Positions 45,402 to 54,493 of a stretch of 64,000 bases of DNA are shown here, piece by piece (positions within the stretch are counted from its first letter, which is position 1; the number at the start of each line of letters is the position of its first letter). A program made the translations under genes and the position numbers. This stretch comes from JAXDMK01 sp963765955 (GTDB taxonomy: Bacteria; Actinomycetota; Acidimicrobiia; Acidimicrobiales; AC-14): positions 682,001 through 746,000 of the forward strand of contig CAVXYA010000002.1 in the NCBI GenBank assembly GCA_963765955.1. Reading direction: 5' to 3'. The notes below the pieces were generated by a model. It was not told the DNA's origin. It made no database searches and saw nothing but the letters and a program-made list of their open reading frames with translations.

Positions 45402-46451
45402 GTGACCAGCCGCCCCGGGCCGCCACTCGGTGGCGCCCGGTCCCCTCGGCTCGCCCGCATAGCCGTGGCGGCCGCCTTCGTCCTGGCGGCCGGCTGCGGT
45501 GGGGACAGCCCGGGCGCGGGGTCCCCCCGCACCGACGTGCCGGAGCCGGCCGTGGCCCCGGCCTTGGCCGGCGACCTGCCCGGACAGGTGGTCCCCCTCA
45601 CGGGAGAGCCCGAGGGGCTGGTGTGGGACACGACGACGGCCACCATCGCCGTCGCCGTGCGCAACCCTGGAGGCGTGGTCCTGGTCGACGCCGCCACCGG
45701 CGCCGAGAGGGCCCGGATCCCGCTGGCCGGGGCCGCCCGCCACCTGCAGCTGGCCGGACCAGGCGGTCCGCTCCTGGTCCCGTCGGAGAACAACGACGTC
45801 CTCTACCGGGTGGGCCTTCCGGACGGGTCGGTGACGTCCGAGACTCCCGTCGGCCGCCAGCCCCACGACGCCGCCCCCGCCGCCGGTGGACGGGTCTTCG
45901 TCGGCGACGAGCTGGCCGACACCGTGCACGTCCTCGAGCCCGACGGGTCGAGCCGGGTCGTCGCCGCTCCGAGCCAGCCGGGAGGGGTGGCGTCGTCGGC
46001 CGACGGCTCGGTGGTGGTCGTGGTCGGCGTCCGGGGCCGGGTGATCGAGGCCTACTCGGCGGACGGGCGGTCGCTGGGGGCGGCCCCGTGCGGCGTCGGC
46101 CCGACCCACGTGCGGGCCGGGGCCGGCGGCCTGTTCTACGTGGCCGACACCCAGGGCGGCGCCCTCCTCGTCTTCGACGCCGGCCCGGACGGGATCCGCC
46201 AGGTGGGTCGGGTCAAGACCGAGGGCGGCGCCCCCTACGGGCTGGCGGTCGACGCCGCCCGGTCCCGCCTCTACGTCACCCTGACCGCCACCAACCAGCT
46301 GCGGTCGTACCGCATCGACGGAACCACGCTCGTCGCCGACCGCACCTGGTCCACCGTCCGCCAGCCCAACGACGTGGCGGTGGACGACGCCACCGGCCGG
46401 GTCGTGGTGGCCGGTACCGGCGACGGCGTCCTGCAGTTCATCGACCCCTGA
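45402..46451 (+). CDS. Secreted YVTN-type beta-propeller lipoprotein
   Basis: This 349-residue lipoprotein has an Arg-containing n-region, a hydrophobic stretch and the lipobox LAAGCGG. Repeating blades show GLVWDTTTATIAVAVRNPGGVVLVD, RVFVGDELADTVHVL, GLFYVADTQGGALLVFD, GLAVDAARSRLYVTLTATNQL and NDVAVDDATGRVVVAGTGDG, as in YncE/SMP-30-like propellers. No catalytic signature is seen. It starts at GTG 45402. Confidence 0.8.
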   Translation: MTSRPGPPLGGARSPRLARIAVAAAFVLAAGCGGDSPGAGSPRTDVPEPAVAPALAGDLPGQVVPLTGEPEGLVWDTTTATIAVAVRNPGGVVLVDAATGAERARIPLAGAARHLQLAGPGGPLLVPSENNDVLYRVGLPDGSVTSETPVGRQPHDAAPAAGGRVFVGDELADTVHVLEPDGSSRVVAAPSQPGGVASSADGSVVVVVGVRGRVIEAYSADGRSLGAAPCGVGPTHVRAGAGGLFYVADTQGGALLVFDAGPDGIRQVGRVKTEGGAPYGLAVDAARSRLYVTLTATNQLRSYRIDGTTLVADRTWSTVRQPNDVAVDDATGRVVVAGTGDGVLQFIDP

Positions 46452-46568
46452 GGCGGTGCCCGTCCCTGGGGCGCCTTTACCTGTTGATCGGGTGATGTGT
46501 CACCGGTAGCGTGAGCTCCACCAGTACGGCTTGGGGGTGGTGGCTTGACGCCTGGAAGGGTCCGCGCG

Positions 46569-47579
46569 ATGATCTCGTTCGCCCGCAGGCATCGACCCGG
46601 CATCGCCGTCGCCGCGGCCATGGTGCTCGTCATCGCCTACTCGCAGCAGGCCGCGGCCTCCGTCGCCGTATCTCCCAGCACCAACCTGCCCGCTTCCGCG
46701 AACGTCAACGTCAGCGGCAACGGGTTTGCCGCCAACCAGCCCGGCACCCTCCAGCAGTGCAAGTTCAACCCCGGTCTGGGGGCGGACGAGTGCAAGGACA
46801 TCGGATCGTTCACGACGAACTCGTCGGGCAACTTCGGCCCGGTGCCGGTCACGGTCACCCGCACATACGTCTCGTCTGACGCCACGAATGTGAACTGCGA
46901 CGCCGATCCGGCCAACCCATGCCGGGTCGTGGCGGTCCTGAACAACGTCTTCGGCCAGCAGGAGACTCCGATCTCGTTCGCGCCGTCCTCCTCGACCACC
47001 ACGCCGTCGACCACGATGCCGTCGACCACCACGCCGTCGACCACCACGCCGTCGACCACGATCCCGAACGGCTCGACGACGATCCCGGGCGGCTCCACGA
47101 CGATTCCGGGCGGCTCCACGACGATCCCGGGCGGCTCGACCACGCTCCCGGGCGGCTCGACCACCACGACCGCGCCCACGTCGACCACAAGCTCGACCGT
47201 GATCTCGACCTCGACCACCAGCTCGACCACGACGACCACGGTCGGTCCGCCGACGTGTGACGGCCGGCTGGCCACCATCGTCGGGACGCCCGGCAACGAC
47301 AGCCTCGTCGGGACGTCCGGCAATGACGTGATCGTCGGCCTGGGTGGCAGCGACCTTATCCGGGGGCTCGGCGGCGACGACCGCATCTGTGGCGGTGACG
47401 GCAACGACCAGATCGACGGCGGGGCGGGCAACGACCGCCTCTTCGGAGGGAACGGGAATGACCGCCTGGTCGGTGGTCCCGGCAACAACGCCCTGTTCGG
47501 TGACGGCGGCGCCGATCAGTGCTTCGTCACCCCGACCTCCACCGCCTCCACCTGCGAGCAGGTCTTCGCCCAGCCCTGA
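46569..47579 (+). CDS. Secreted protein: neocarzinostatin-like domain, Thr/Ser-rich stalk, RTX repeats
   Basis: ATG 46569 is preceded by GGAAGG. After the signal peptide, VAVSPSTNLPASANVNVSGNGFAANQPGTLQQC to about residue 140 resembles the neocarzinostatin/macromomycin beta fold, including paired Cys (ECKD, NCD, PCR). A low-complexity stalk follows, built from 15-base PSTTT and 21-base GSTTIPG units. The end has five or so calcium-binding RTX nonapeptides (GTPGNDSLVG, GGDDRICGGDGNDQIDGGAGNDRLFGG). It is exported, with calcium likely needed for folding. The function is unknown. Confidence 0.82.
   Translation: MISFARRHRPGIAVAAAMVLVIAYSQQAAASVAVSPSTNLPASANVNVSGNGFAANQPGTLQQCKFNPGLGADECKDIGSFTTNSSGNFGPVPVTVTRTYVSSDATNVNCDADPANPCRVVAVLNNVFGQQETPISFAPSSSTTTPSTTMPSTTTPSTTTPSTTIPNGSTTIPGGSTTIPGGSTTIPGGSTTLPGGSTTTTAPTSTTSSTVISTSTTSSTTTTTVGPPTCDGRLATIVGTPGNDSLVGTSGNDVIVGLGGSDLIRGLGGDDRICGGDGNDQIDGGAGNDRLFGGNGNDRLVGGPGNNALFGDGGADQCFVTPTSTASTCEQVFAQP
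46990..47240 (+). repeat. Short tandem repeats coding the Thr/Ser/Pro stalk
   Basis: Four or so copies of a CCGTCGACCACCACG unit (PSTTT, from about 46996) are followed by about five GGCTCSACGACGATYCCGGGC units (GSTTIPG, about 47070-47160). A CAGCTCGACCACGAC-type tail follows. Unit lengths of 15 and 21 bases keep the frame. Such arrays often vary in copy number between strains. Confidence 0.8.
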
Positions 47580-47590
47580 ACGGCCTCGGT

Positions 47591-48079
47591 TCAGGCCGCC
47601 GGCCGGCGGAGTTTCACGACCAGCGCGGCCGCAGCCACGGCCCAGACCACGCCGAGGACGACGAGGAGGTTGAGGGCGTAGTTGTGGGGTAGCGACGTCG
47701 GGTTGTTGGCCGCCAGCCCGTAGCCCCGCACCATCGGGTAGGCGAAGACAGCCAGCACACCGGTGACGACCACGGCGGCCTGGACGATCGCCCGGGACCG
47801 CCCGGGCACGGCCCGGACGAGGGCCACGCCGGCCAGGATCACCAGGGGGGCGACGATCAGGTCGTGGAGAAGGGCCCCGCCGACCACGAACCGGGCCAGG
47901 TTGGCGGGCCGGGTGTCGAGGCTGTGGAGGAAGATGCCGCGCAGCCCGGCCCCGATCACGATCCACCCGATGGCGGCCGAAAGCCAGAACGCAGGACCGG
48001 CCCGGTGGTGGGACGGTTGGGGCCGCTCGCCGGGCGGGGCGGGCCCGTCGGACGCGTCGGACGCGTCGGGCTCGGTCAC
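47591..48079 (-). CDS. Four-helix membrane protein next to molybdopterin oxidoreductase
   Basis: This is a 162-residue protein with an acidic/Pro-rich N-terminus and four hydrophobic segments (WLSAAIGWIVIGAGLRGIFL, DLIVAPLVILAGVALV, IVQAAVVVTGVLAVFAYPMV, LLVVLGVVWAVAAAALVV). GTG 48079 overlaps the oxidoreductase stop, so it is co-translated with it. It could anchor or supply electrons to that enzyme. I do not recognise a named family. Confidence 0.72.
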   Translation of the reverse strand: MTEPDASDASDGPAPPGERPQPSHHRAGPAFWLSAAIGWIVIGAGLRGIFLHSLDTRPANLARFVVGGALLHDLIVAPLVILAGVALVRAVPGRSRAIVQAAVVVTGVLAVFAYPMVRGYGLAANNPTSLPHNYALNLLVVLGVVWAVAAAALVVKLRRPAA

Positions 48080-49330
48080 AGCACCGTCACCTTGCTGACC
48101 CACTTCGTCTGCAGGACGCCGGGCCGGTTGGGGGCGATGAGTCGGCAGGGAAACCCGTGGTCGATGGCCAGCATCTCGCCGTCGAGGTGGGTCGCCAGCA
48201 GGGTGTCGCGGTCGGCGGCCTGGCCCGGGTTGAGGGTCGACGTGCGGTAGGCGCCGTTGGGCTCCAGCGACTCGACCAGGATGGTTCGGTCGGGCTCGGC
48301 CCCGGCCATGTCGAGCAAGTCCCGGATGCGTACCCCGCTCCACCCGGCCGAGTAGCTCCACCCCTCCACGCAGGCGATGGGGAGGCGGGCGCCATGGGCG
48401 GGCAGGGCCAGCAGCTGGCGTGGTCGAACGACAGCGGGGTGGCCACCCGACCGTCGACGGTGAGCCGGTACTCGGGCGCGCTGGGCCAGGTCGACCACGC
48501 CTGCGTTCCGGGCTCCCCGGTTGACCGGGTATCCCTGCGGCCCCCGGGCGGGGTCGCGGGGGGCGAGCAGCGCTATCCCCCGCAGGGGACGGAACGTCTG
48601 GCCCACCGTCGTGAGGGTGAGCAGCCCCGACGCGGCGGCGACCGTGCCGAGCAGGCCCCGCCGGGACAGCCCCGGACGACCGGCTTCGGTTCCGTTCGCC
48701 TCGGCCACGGTGCCCAGCACCGGGTCGGCGTCGGCCAGGCGGGGCCGGCGCGACGGACGGGTGAGCGCACGCCGGGAGATGGCCCACTTGGCGCCCACGT
48801 GGGCGACGATGGCGCCCATGGTGACCCAAGCCATCCAGAAGTGGGAGGCGGTGAACGAGAAGCGCCACGGGTACCACTGGGCGATGTTGGCCACGCCCGA
48901 GAACGCCATGAAGATGCCGCCGCCGACGAGCGGGAACAGGCCGATGCGCTCTACCAGGTGGCTGGCCCGCTTGACCGGCGGCAGGGCCACGAACCGGGGC
49001 CAGACCAGCCACAGCTTGGCGATGAGCACCGGAACCGACGCGATGCCGGCGGCCACGTGAAGGCCCTGGGTGAGGCGGTAGAGGCCCGCCGGCCGGGCCG
49101 GGATCGGCAGCCACGCCTGGGGGTGCTGCTGCAGGTGGGAGTAGAGGCCGGTCACGAAGCAGACGCTGAACAGGATGCCGAGGGACGCGCCCAGCCACGC
49201 CGCCAGCCGCTCGTCGCGCAGCGGCGACTGGTAGGCGGCCTGGCGCAGGGGCAGGTCGGAGTCGGTGGTGAGCCGGCGCACGCCCGGGGGCAGCCGGTCC
49301 GATGATCCGCCGCCGGGTGGTCGCGGTCAT
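48076..49330 (-). CDS. Membrane molybdopterin-dependent (sulfite-oxidase-like) oxidoreductase, three frame breaks
   Basis: An N-terminal membrane part with several helices and spaced His residues resembles a cytochrome-b561/DUF4405-type anchor (FVTGLYSHLQQHPQAWLP, GLHVAAGIASVPVLIAKLW). A twin-Arg-like SRRGLLGTVAAASGLL then leads to a sulfite-oxidase-type domain. ACVEGWSYSAGWSGVRIRDLLDMAG contains the Cys expected to ligand Mo, and LIAPNRPGVLQTKWVSKV closes the domain. ATG 49330 overlaps the methyltransferase stop as ATGA. One-base breaks near 49300, 48490 and 48425 are needed to join the start and the APEYRLTVDGRVATPLSFDHA segment. The substrate is unknown. Confidence 0.8.
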
Positions 49331-50055
49331 GCCAGCCTGAGTTGCGTGCGGCGGCGCTCGGCGGGGGCCCGCAGATCGGCGAACCAGCGGCCGGAAGGCG
49401 TCTGGACCAGCGTGGCCAGGTCCAAGCCGGCGGGGCGGGCGACGTCGGCGACCGCGTCGGCCCCGACAACGGCCCACTCGAAGCTCGGTCCGGGACCGCC
49501 GTCCCCCTCGAACCACGCCGTGTGGCAGCGCCAGCCGGTCCCGGGAGGCCCGACCTCGGCGAGGACCCGACCCCCCGGGCCGGTCAGCTCCCGGCATCGG
49601 GCCAGCAGCCGGGTGGGGTCGCCGCCGATCCCGATGGTGCCGTCGAAGAGCAGGCAGGTGGCCCACCGACCCTCGCCCGGGAGGGGTCCGAAGACGTCGG
49701 CGTGGACGACCGCCGCCCCCCGCCGCCGGGCCACCGCCACCGCCGACGGAGAGGAGTCCACCCCCAGCACCTCCACCCCTTCCTCGGCCAGGCTGACGAC
49801 CAGGCGACCGGGCCCGCAGCCTAGGTCGATGACGGGGCCGACAACGGTGCTGAGCAGGGCTCGCTCCTCGGCGTTGGTGGCGGCGTGCCACCGGGCCTGG
49901 TCGAGCGCCAGGACCTCACCCGAGCGGGTGTGCAGCAGCAGGGGCGCCCTCGTCGGGCCCAGGCCGGCGGGATGGGCCCGGACCCCGGCGGCCGGAGCCC
50001 GCAGGGCGACGACGGGCGCGACCGCGGGGTACTCGTCGATGGTCGAGACCGACAT
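49327..50055 (-). CDS. Class I SAM-dependent methyltransferase
   Basis: A 242-residue protein with the SAM-binding motif I VIDLGCGPGRLVVSLAEEG, acidic loop VLGVDSS and ADVFGPLPGE. It lies in an operon with the DUF2064 transferase upstream (TGATG overlap) and the molybdopterin enzyme downstream (ATGA overlap). The substrate is unknown. Its neighbours suggest a role in making a glycosylated small molecule or surface glycan. Confidence 0.85.
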   Translation of the reverse strand: MSVSTIDEYPAVAPVVALRAPAAGVRAHPAGLGPTRAPLLLHTRSGEVLALDQARWHAATNAEERALLSTVVGPVIDLGCGPGRLVVSLAEEGVEVLGVDSSPSAVAVARRRGAAVVHADVFGPLPGEGRWATCLLFDGTIGIGGDPTRLLARCRELTGPGGRVLAEVGPPGTGWRCHTAWFEGDGGPGPSFEWAVVGADAVADVARPAGLDLATLVQTPSGRWFADLRAPAERRRTQLRLA

Positions 50056-50705
50056 CAGGCCACCTCGTCGAGGGTTACGGCAGCGGGGACGGGCACCAGG
50101 CCCAGGCGAGCGGCCAGTCGGGCGGTGCGGGTCGCGGGCCCGGCGGCGACCACCGCCGGCAGGTCATCGAAACTGTCGAGGTCCACCATCGTCGGGAGCA
50201 GGGTGACATCGAGGCCCAGCGAGCGCAGGCGGCTGTGCTGGGCTCGCCCGGTGTGGTCGGTGCTCATGGGGAGGTCGCGGAAGGCGTGGGGGTGGGGCCG
50301 CCGGAGGCCAATGGCCCACCAGCCGCCGTCGTTGGCGTACCCGAGGGCCGATTCTGTGGTGTCGAGCGCGCCCAGGGCGTGGTCGAGGTCGGCCGCGGTG
50401 ATCTGGGGGGTGTCCATGCCGATCTGCACCCCGGGCCCGCCGGCCGCGGCCCAGGCGTGGGCCAGGCGGCGGTCGAAGCCACCCTCGCACTGGGCGAAGA
50501 CACGGAAGCCGGGCGGCAGCCACGGCCCGGGAGGTCCGTCGAGGGCCAGCACCAACCGGCTGGCACCCGAGGCGGCCACTGCCTCGAGGGTGTCGGCCAG
50601 CGCCGCCTCGGCCAGGGCGGCCGCCTGGTGCGGGGTGCAGGGCGGGCACAGGCGGGTCTTGACCCGCCCTGGGACGGGGGACTTGGCCATGACCAGGATG
50701 TGCAT
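50055..50705 (-). CDS. DUF2064 / TIGR04282-type glycosyltransferase-like nucleotidyltransferase
   Basis: A 216-residue protein opening with ILVMAKSPVPGRVKTRLCP, the hallmark of the family distantly related to CofC and other nucleotidyltransferases. GMDTPQITAADLDHAL and ALGYANDGGWWAIGLRRP follow. Members are often paired with family 2 glycosyltransferases. The frame is intact and ATG 50705 fits the family start. Confidence 0.85.
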   Translation of the reverse strand: MHILVMAKSPVPGRVKTRLCPPCTPHQAAALAEAALADTLEAVAASGASRLVLALDGPPGPWLPPGFRVFAQCEGGFDRRLAHAWAAAGGPGVQIGMDTPQITAADLDHALGALDTTESALGYANDGGWWAIGLRRPHPHAFRDLPMSTDHTGRAQHSRLRSLGLDVTLLPTMVDLDSFDDLPAVVAAGPATRTARLAARLGLVPVPAAVTLDEVA

Positions 50706-50814
50706 GGTCACCGCCTCCCGGTGGCGAGCGATGGCATTGAAGTCGGCATTTCGGCTTCCAGTCTGCGAATCTGTCTGCGGTCTCTAGGGGGTGTTCGACG
50801 CCGGGCGGGGCGCG

Positions 50815-50831
50815 AGATGACGGACCGAGAT
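50815..50831. other. Divergent intergenic region with small inverted repeat
   Basis: The 241-base gap between the DUF2064 gene and the epimerase gene (50706-50946) must hold divergent promoters. Within it, GCGAGAT at about 50811 pairs with ATCTCGC about 11 bases later, around a GACGGACCGAG loop. It could be an operator. I see no other feature there. Coordinates are approximate. Confidence 0.35.
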
Positions 50832-50946
50832 CTCGCACCCGCCGAGGCCGCATCCCTCAGTCTGGCCGCCACCGGCTGCGTTACACGGGGTCGGGAGCGA
50901 ACTGAGGTTGACGGCGCCACCGGCGAGGGGTGGCATCATCTCGCCG

Positions 50947-52029
50947 GTGAAGGTCCTCGTCACGGGCGGCGCCGGGTTCATCGGCTCCCATGTGGTGGAC
51001 CGGCTGGTCGCCGCCGGCGCCAGCGTCCGAGTGGTCGACAGCCTCGACCCGACCGCCCACGGACCGGCGGCCCAGGTCCCCGACTACCTCGACCCGGCGG
51101 CCGAGGTCCTGGTGGGCGACATCGCCGACCCTTCCGTCGCCGCCGTTGCCGTGACCGGCGTCGACGCGGTGTGCCACCAGGCGGCCAAGGTCGGCCTCGG
51201 GGTCGACTTCGGCGACGTCGGTGCCTACGTGGCCAACAACGACATCGGCACCGCCTCGCTGCTCGAGGCCCTGTGGCGACGGTCGTTCCAGGGCCGGCTC
51301 GTCCTGGCCAGCAGCATGGTCGTGTACGGCGAGGGCCGCTACCGGTGCGAGGAGCACGGCGAGGTGCGCCCCGGCCCCCGCACCGCGGCCGACCTGGACG
51401 AGGGCCGCTTCGAACCCGCGTGCCCCGTGGCCGAGTGCCCCCGGGCCGCCACGTGGGCGCCTGTCGACGAGGGCGCACCGCTCGATCCCCGCAACGTCTA
51501 CGCCGCCACCAAGCTCCACCAGGAGCACCTCTGCTCGCTGTGGGGCCGGGAGGCGGGGGCGACCGTCGTCGCCCTCCGCTACCACAACGTCTACGGGCCC
51601 CGGATGCCCCGGGACACGCCCTACGCCGGGGTGGCGTCCATCTTCCGCAGCGCCCTGGCCGCCGGCCGGGCCCCCGAGGTGTTCGAGGACGGGGGCCAGA
51701 CCCGCGACTTCGTCCACGTCCACGACGTGGCCCGGGCCAACCTGGCCGCCCTCACCCGGTCCGACGTCGAACCCGGCCCCTACAACATCGCCAGCGGCGT
51801 CCCCCACACGGTGGGCGACCTGGCCCGGGCCCTGGCCGCCGCGGTGAGCAGCGACGGCGGCGACGCCGACCTCGCGCCCATCGTCACCGGCGCCTGGCGC
51901 CTGGGCGACGTCCGCCACGTCGTCGCCTCGCCGGCCCGGGCCGAACGGGCCCTCGGCTTCGTGGCCGAGGTCGACTTCGCGGCCGGGATGGCCGAGTTCG
52001 CCCGTGCCCCCCAGCGCCCCCGGGGCTGA
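50947..52029 (+). CDS. NAD-dependent sugar epimerase/dehydratase
   Basis: An extended SDR protein of 360 residues. The NAD motif is VLVTGGAGFIGSHVVDRL at residues 3-20. The catalytic Ser region is VLASSMVVYGEGRY and the YxxxK is VYAATKLHQE. An unusual Cys-bearing insertion (RCEEHGEVRPGP to ACPVAECPRAA) sits between them, and the two Cys of CPVAEC could bind metal. RYHNVYGPRMPRDTPYAGV and GGQTRDFVHVHDVARA are conserved. It probably makes a nucleotide sugar for the adjacent glycosyltransferases. Confidence 0.88.
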   Translation: MKVLVTGGAGFIGSHVVDRLVAAGASVRVVDSLDPTAHGPAAQVPDYLDPAAEVLVGDIADPSVAAVAVTGVDAVCHQAAKVGLGVDFGDVGAYVANNDIGTASLLEALWRRSFQGRLVLASSMVVYGEGRYRCEEHGEVRPGPRTAADLDEGRFEPACPVAECPRAATWAPVDEGAPLDPRNVYAATKLHQEHLCSLWGREAGATVVALRYHNVYGPRMPRDTPYAGVASIFRSALAAGRAPEVFEDGGQTRDFVHVHDVARANLAALTRSDVEPGPYNIASGVPHTVGDLARALAAAVSSDGGDADLAPIVTGAWRLGDVRHVVASPARAERALGFVAEVDFAAGMAEFARAPQRPRG

Positions 52030-52074
52030 CCGCCTGCGCCGCTGCCGCGCCCGCCCCTGGCGGCCACCGGGTTC

Positions 52075-53451
52075 GTGGTGGCGGGCGTCGCCGGGGTCGT
52101 CCTGTCGGCCGCGGTCGCCACCGGCGGCGACATCCTCGCCGCCCGGTGGGCCATCCTCGTCCGCCTGGCGGCGTGGTCACTGGCGTGGGTGGTGGCCGTC
52201 GTCTGCGCCTTCCGCCTCCCGGCCCGGATGGTGCTCCCGGGGGTGTTCCTGGTTGCACTCGCCCTGCGGTTGGCCGCCCTGGCCGGCCCCCCGGTCCTGT
52301 CCGACGACCTCTTCCGCTACTCGTGGGACGGCCGGGTCCAGGCCGCCGGGTTCAACCCCTACGAGCACCGGCCCCGGGCACCCGAGCTGGCCTCGCTGCG
52401 GGAGCGGTGGCTGTGGCCCGACGCCGCCGGCTGCGCCGAGCTGGGCCGCCCGCCCGAGTGCAGCCGGATCAACCGCTCCTCGGTGCGCACGATCTACCCG
52501 CCGCTGGCCCAGGCCTGGTTCTCGGGCGTCTACCGCATCGCCGGGATCGACGCCCGCCACAAGGCGTGGCAGGTGTCCGGCCTGCTGGCGGACATGGCCG
52601 TGGTCGCCCTGCTCCCCGCGGTCCTGCGGGCCGGGGGCCGCGACCGGCGGTGGGTCGCCCTGTACGCCCTGTGCCCGTTCCCGGTGGTGGAGGCCGTCAA
52701 CAACGGCCATGTGGACGGGCTGGCCGCGCTTCTGATCGTGGCCGCCCTCTGGGCCGCTCTCCGTCGATGGCCGGGCTGGGCCGGCGCCCTGGTGGGGGCG
52801 GCAGCCCTGGTCAAGCTCTACCCGGCCCTGCTCGGCGTGGGCCTGGTTGGGGTGGCGGCGGCGGCCGGGGCGGCCGGCCGGCGGTGGGCGCCCCTCGTCC
52901 GGGGTGGGCTGGCGGCGGCTGCGGTCGTGGTCGCCGGATACCTGCCCCACGTGCTCGGCGTGGGGGTCAAGGTACTCGGCTACCTCCCCGGCTACCTCCG
53001 GGAGGAGGACTACGACGGCGGCGGCCGCTACCTCCTAGCCGGCGCCCTCGGCCTGCCGTCGGGCCCCACCACCGCCCTGGCCGGCGCCGGCCTGCTGGCG
53101 GTCGTCGCCTGGGTCCTCGTCCGACGGCCGGAGGTGCCCCGGGCGTGGGCCGCCCTGCTGGGCGGCCTCCTCCTGGCGACGACGCCGGTGCAGCCGTGGT
53201 ACGCCGTCCCCCTGGTAGCGCTGGCCGCCGCCGCCGCCCTTCCCGGGTGGTCGATGGTGGCCGCCGCCGGCTACCCCTACTTCTTCGCCGTCATCCTGGA
53301 CGCGCCCCACACCGTCGCCATCGGCCGGGTCTCCTACGGCGTCGCCCTCGTGGTGGTCGCCGCGGGCGCGTGGCGGCGCCGACGAGATGGCGGGGCCGAC
53401 GCCGACCCGGCAACAGTTGGCCCGTGCCCGACGTCGTCATCCCCGTCTTGA
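52075..53451 (+). CDS. Polytopic glycosyltransferase, GT-C/GT87 type
   Basis: A 458-residue membrane protein with about ten hydrophobic segments. The first outer loop LSDDLFRYSWDGRVQAAGFNPYEHRP carries the DD pair expected for a GT-C catalytic site. SSVRTIYPPLAQAWFSGVYRI and AVNNGHVDGLAALLIVAALW are typical of polyprenol-sugar-using mannosyltransferases. GTG 52075 is the first clear start; its 3' end overlaps the next gene by 28 bases. Confidence 0.85.
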   Translation: MVAGVAGVVLSAAVATGGDILAARWAILVRLAAWSLAWVVAVVCAFRLPARMVLPGVFLVALALRLAALAGPPVLSDDLFRYSWDGRVQAAGFNPYEHRPRAPELASLRERWLWPDAAGCAELGRPPECSRINRSSVRTIYPPLAQAWFSGVYRIAGIDARHKAWQVSGLLADMAVVALLPAVLRAGGRDRRWVALYALCPFPVVEAVNNGHVDGLAALLIVAALWAALRRWPGWAGALVGAAALVKLYPALLGVGLVGVAAAAGAAGRRWAPLVRGGLAAAAVVVAGYLPHVLGVGVKVLGYLPGYLREEDYDGGGRYLLAGALGLPSGPTTALAGAGLLAVVAWVLVRRPEVPRAWAALLGGLLLATTPVQPWYAVPLVALAAAAALPGWSMVAAAGYPYFFAVILDAPHTVAIGRVSYGVALVVVAAGAWRRRRDGGADADPATVGPCPTSSSPS

Positions 53452-54116
53452 ACGAGGCGGGGGCCCTCCCCGACCTGCTGGCGGCCATGCCGGAGGGCTT
53501 CACCGCCATCGTCGTCGACAACGGGTCCGACGACGGGTCGGCCGACCGGGCCCGGGCCGGTGGGGCACGCGTGGTCGACGAGCCCCGGCGGGGGTTCGGG
53601 GCCGCCTGCTGGGCCGGCCTGCTGGCCGCCGACGCGCCCGACGGCGTCGTCTGCTTCATGGACGGCGACGGCTCCTTCGACCCCGCCGATCTGCGCCGGG
53701 TCGCCGCTCCCATCCTCGCCGGCCGGTCGGACCTCGTGCTCGGCGCCCGCCGCCCCACCCGGGCGGGGGCGTGGCCGGCCCACGCCCGCCTGGCCAACCG
53801 CGTCCTGGTGGCCGAGATCCGCCGGCGGACCGGCGTGCGCCTCCGCGACCTCGGCCCCATGCGGGCCGGTCGGCGGGATCCCCTCGTCGCCCTGGGCATC
53901 GAGGACCGCCGGTTCGGATGGCCGCTGGAGATGGTGCTGCGGGCTGCCTCCGCCGGCTGGCGGATCGACGAGCTCGACGTGCCCTACTCGCCCCGCGTCG
54001 GCAAGTCGAAGGTGACGGGGACGGTCAAAGGCACGGTCCGGGCCGTCCGTGACATGAGCCGGGTGCTGGGCGACACCCCCAGGCGAAGCCCGCCGAGCGA
54101 GTTCGACGGCCCTTGA
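53424..54116 (+). CDS. Family 2 glycosyltransferase (dolichol-phosphate mannose synthase-like)
   Basis: This 230-residue GT2 enzyme has VVIPVLNEAGALPDLLAAMP, VVDNGSDDGSADRA, the DxD-like CFMDGDGSFDPADL and a C-terminal PYSPRVGKSKVTGTVKGTVRAVRDM, which matches DPM1-type enzymes. It may load a sugar on a lipid carrier that the adjoining GT-C enzyme uses. The start GTG 53424 is inside the preceding gene. Confidence 0.88.
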   Translation: MPDVVIPVLNEAGALPDLLAAMPEGFTAIVVDNGSDDGSADRARAGGARVVDEPRRGFGAACWAGLLAADAPDGVVCFMDGDGSFDPADLRRVAAPILAGRSDLVLGARRPTRAGAWPAHARLANRVLVAEIRRRTGVRLRDLGPMRAGRRDPLVALGIEDRRFGWPLEMVLRAASAGWRIDELDVPYSPRVGKSKVTGTVKGTVRAVRDMSRVLGDTPRRSPPSEFDGP

Positions 54117-54493
54117 AGGACCCTCGGAGGAGCGGTCATGACGAAAAGGTCGGCTCTCAACCGTGGACAGCCCGCACCAGCTCGGTGAGATGGGCACGAT
54201 GATCCTCGCCCTGCCCCACGCGACGATACCTGTCACATCCGAACCGAGAGGGCATCCTGCACGGACGGCAGAGATCGGCACTTACCGGAGAACCCCTGAC
54301 CGCCGAGCATGTCTGGAAGGCGTGACGTCGACGCCCACCGAGGGTTCATCGCCGAGCACGACGGCGCCAGCGATGCTCCAGCACATCTCGGAGACCTCCG
54401 GCGACGGTCTAGAGCGATCGCCGCCGGTGGGCCCCCATGCTCGATGGGCGCGGTGACGGTCGTTCGTGGCCCCGGGCGCCCGACGGGCGCGGT
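54117..54493. other. Intergenic stretch without a recognised gene
   Basis: The 377 bases between the GT2 gene and the HNH gene are less GC-rich than the coding sequence. The reading frames here lack family motifs, and the 62-codon frame from 54309 has no ribosome site. I see no tRNA, strong palindrome or array. Confidence 0.5.

Noticed and set aside
47270..47570. Gly-rich repeat array as a mobile repeat
   Set aside because: These are RTX calcium-binding nonapeptides (GGxGxDxxx) of a secreted protein, not a mobile DNA repeat.
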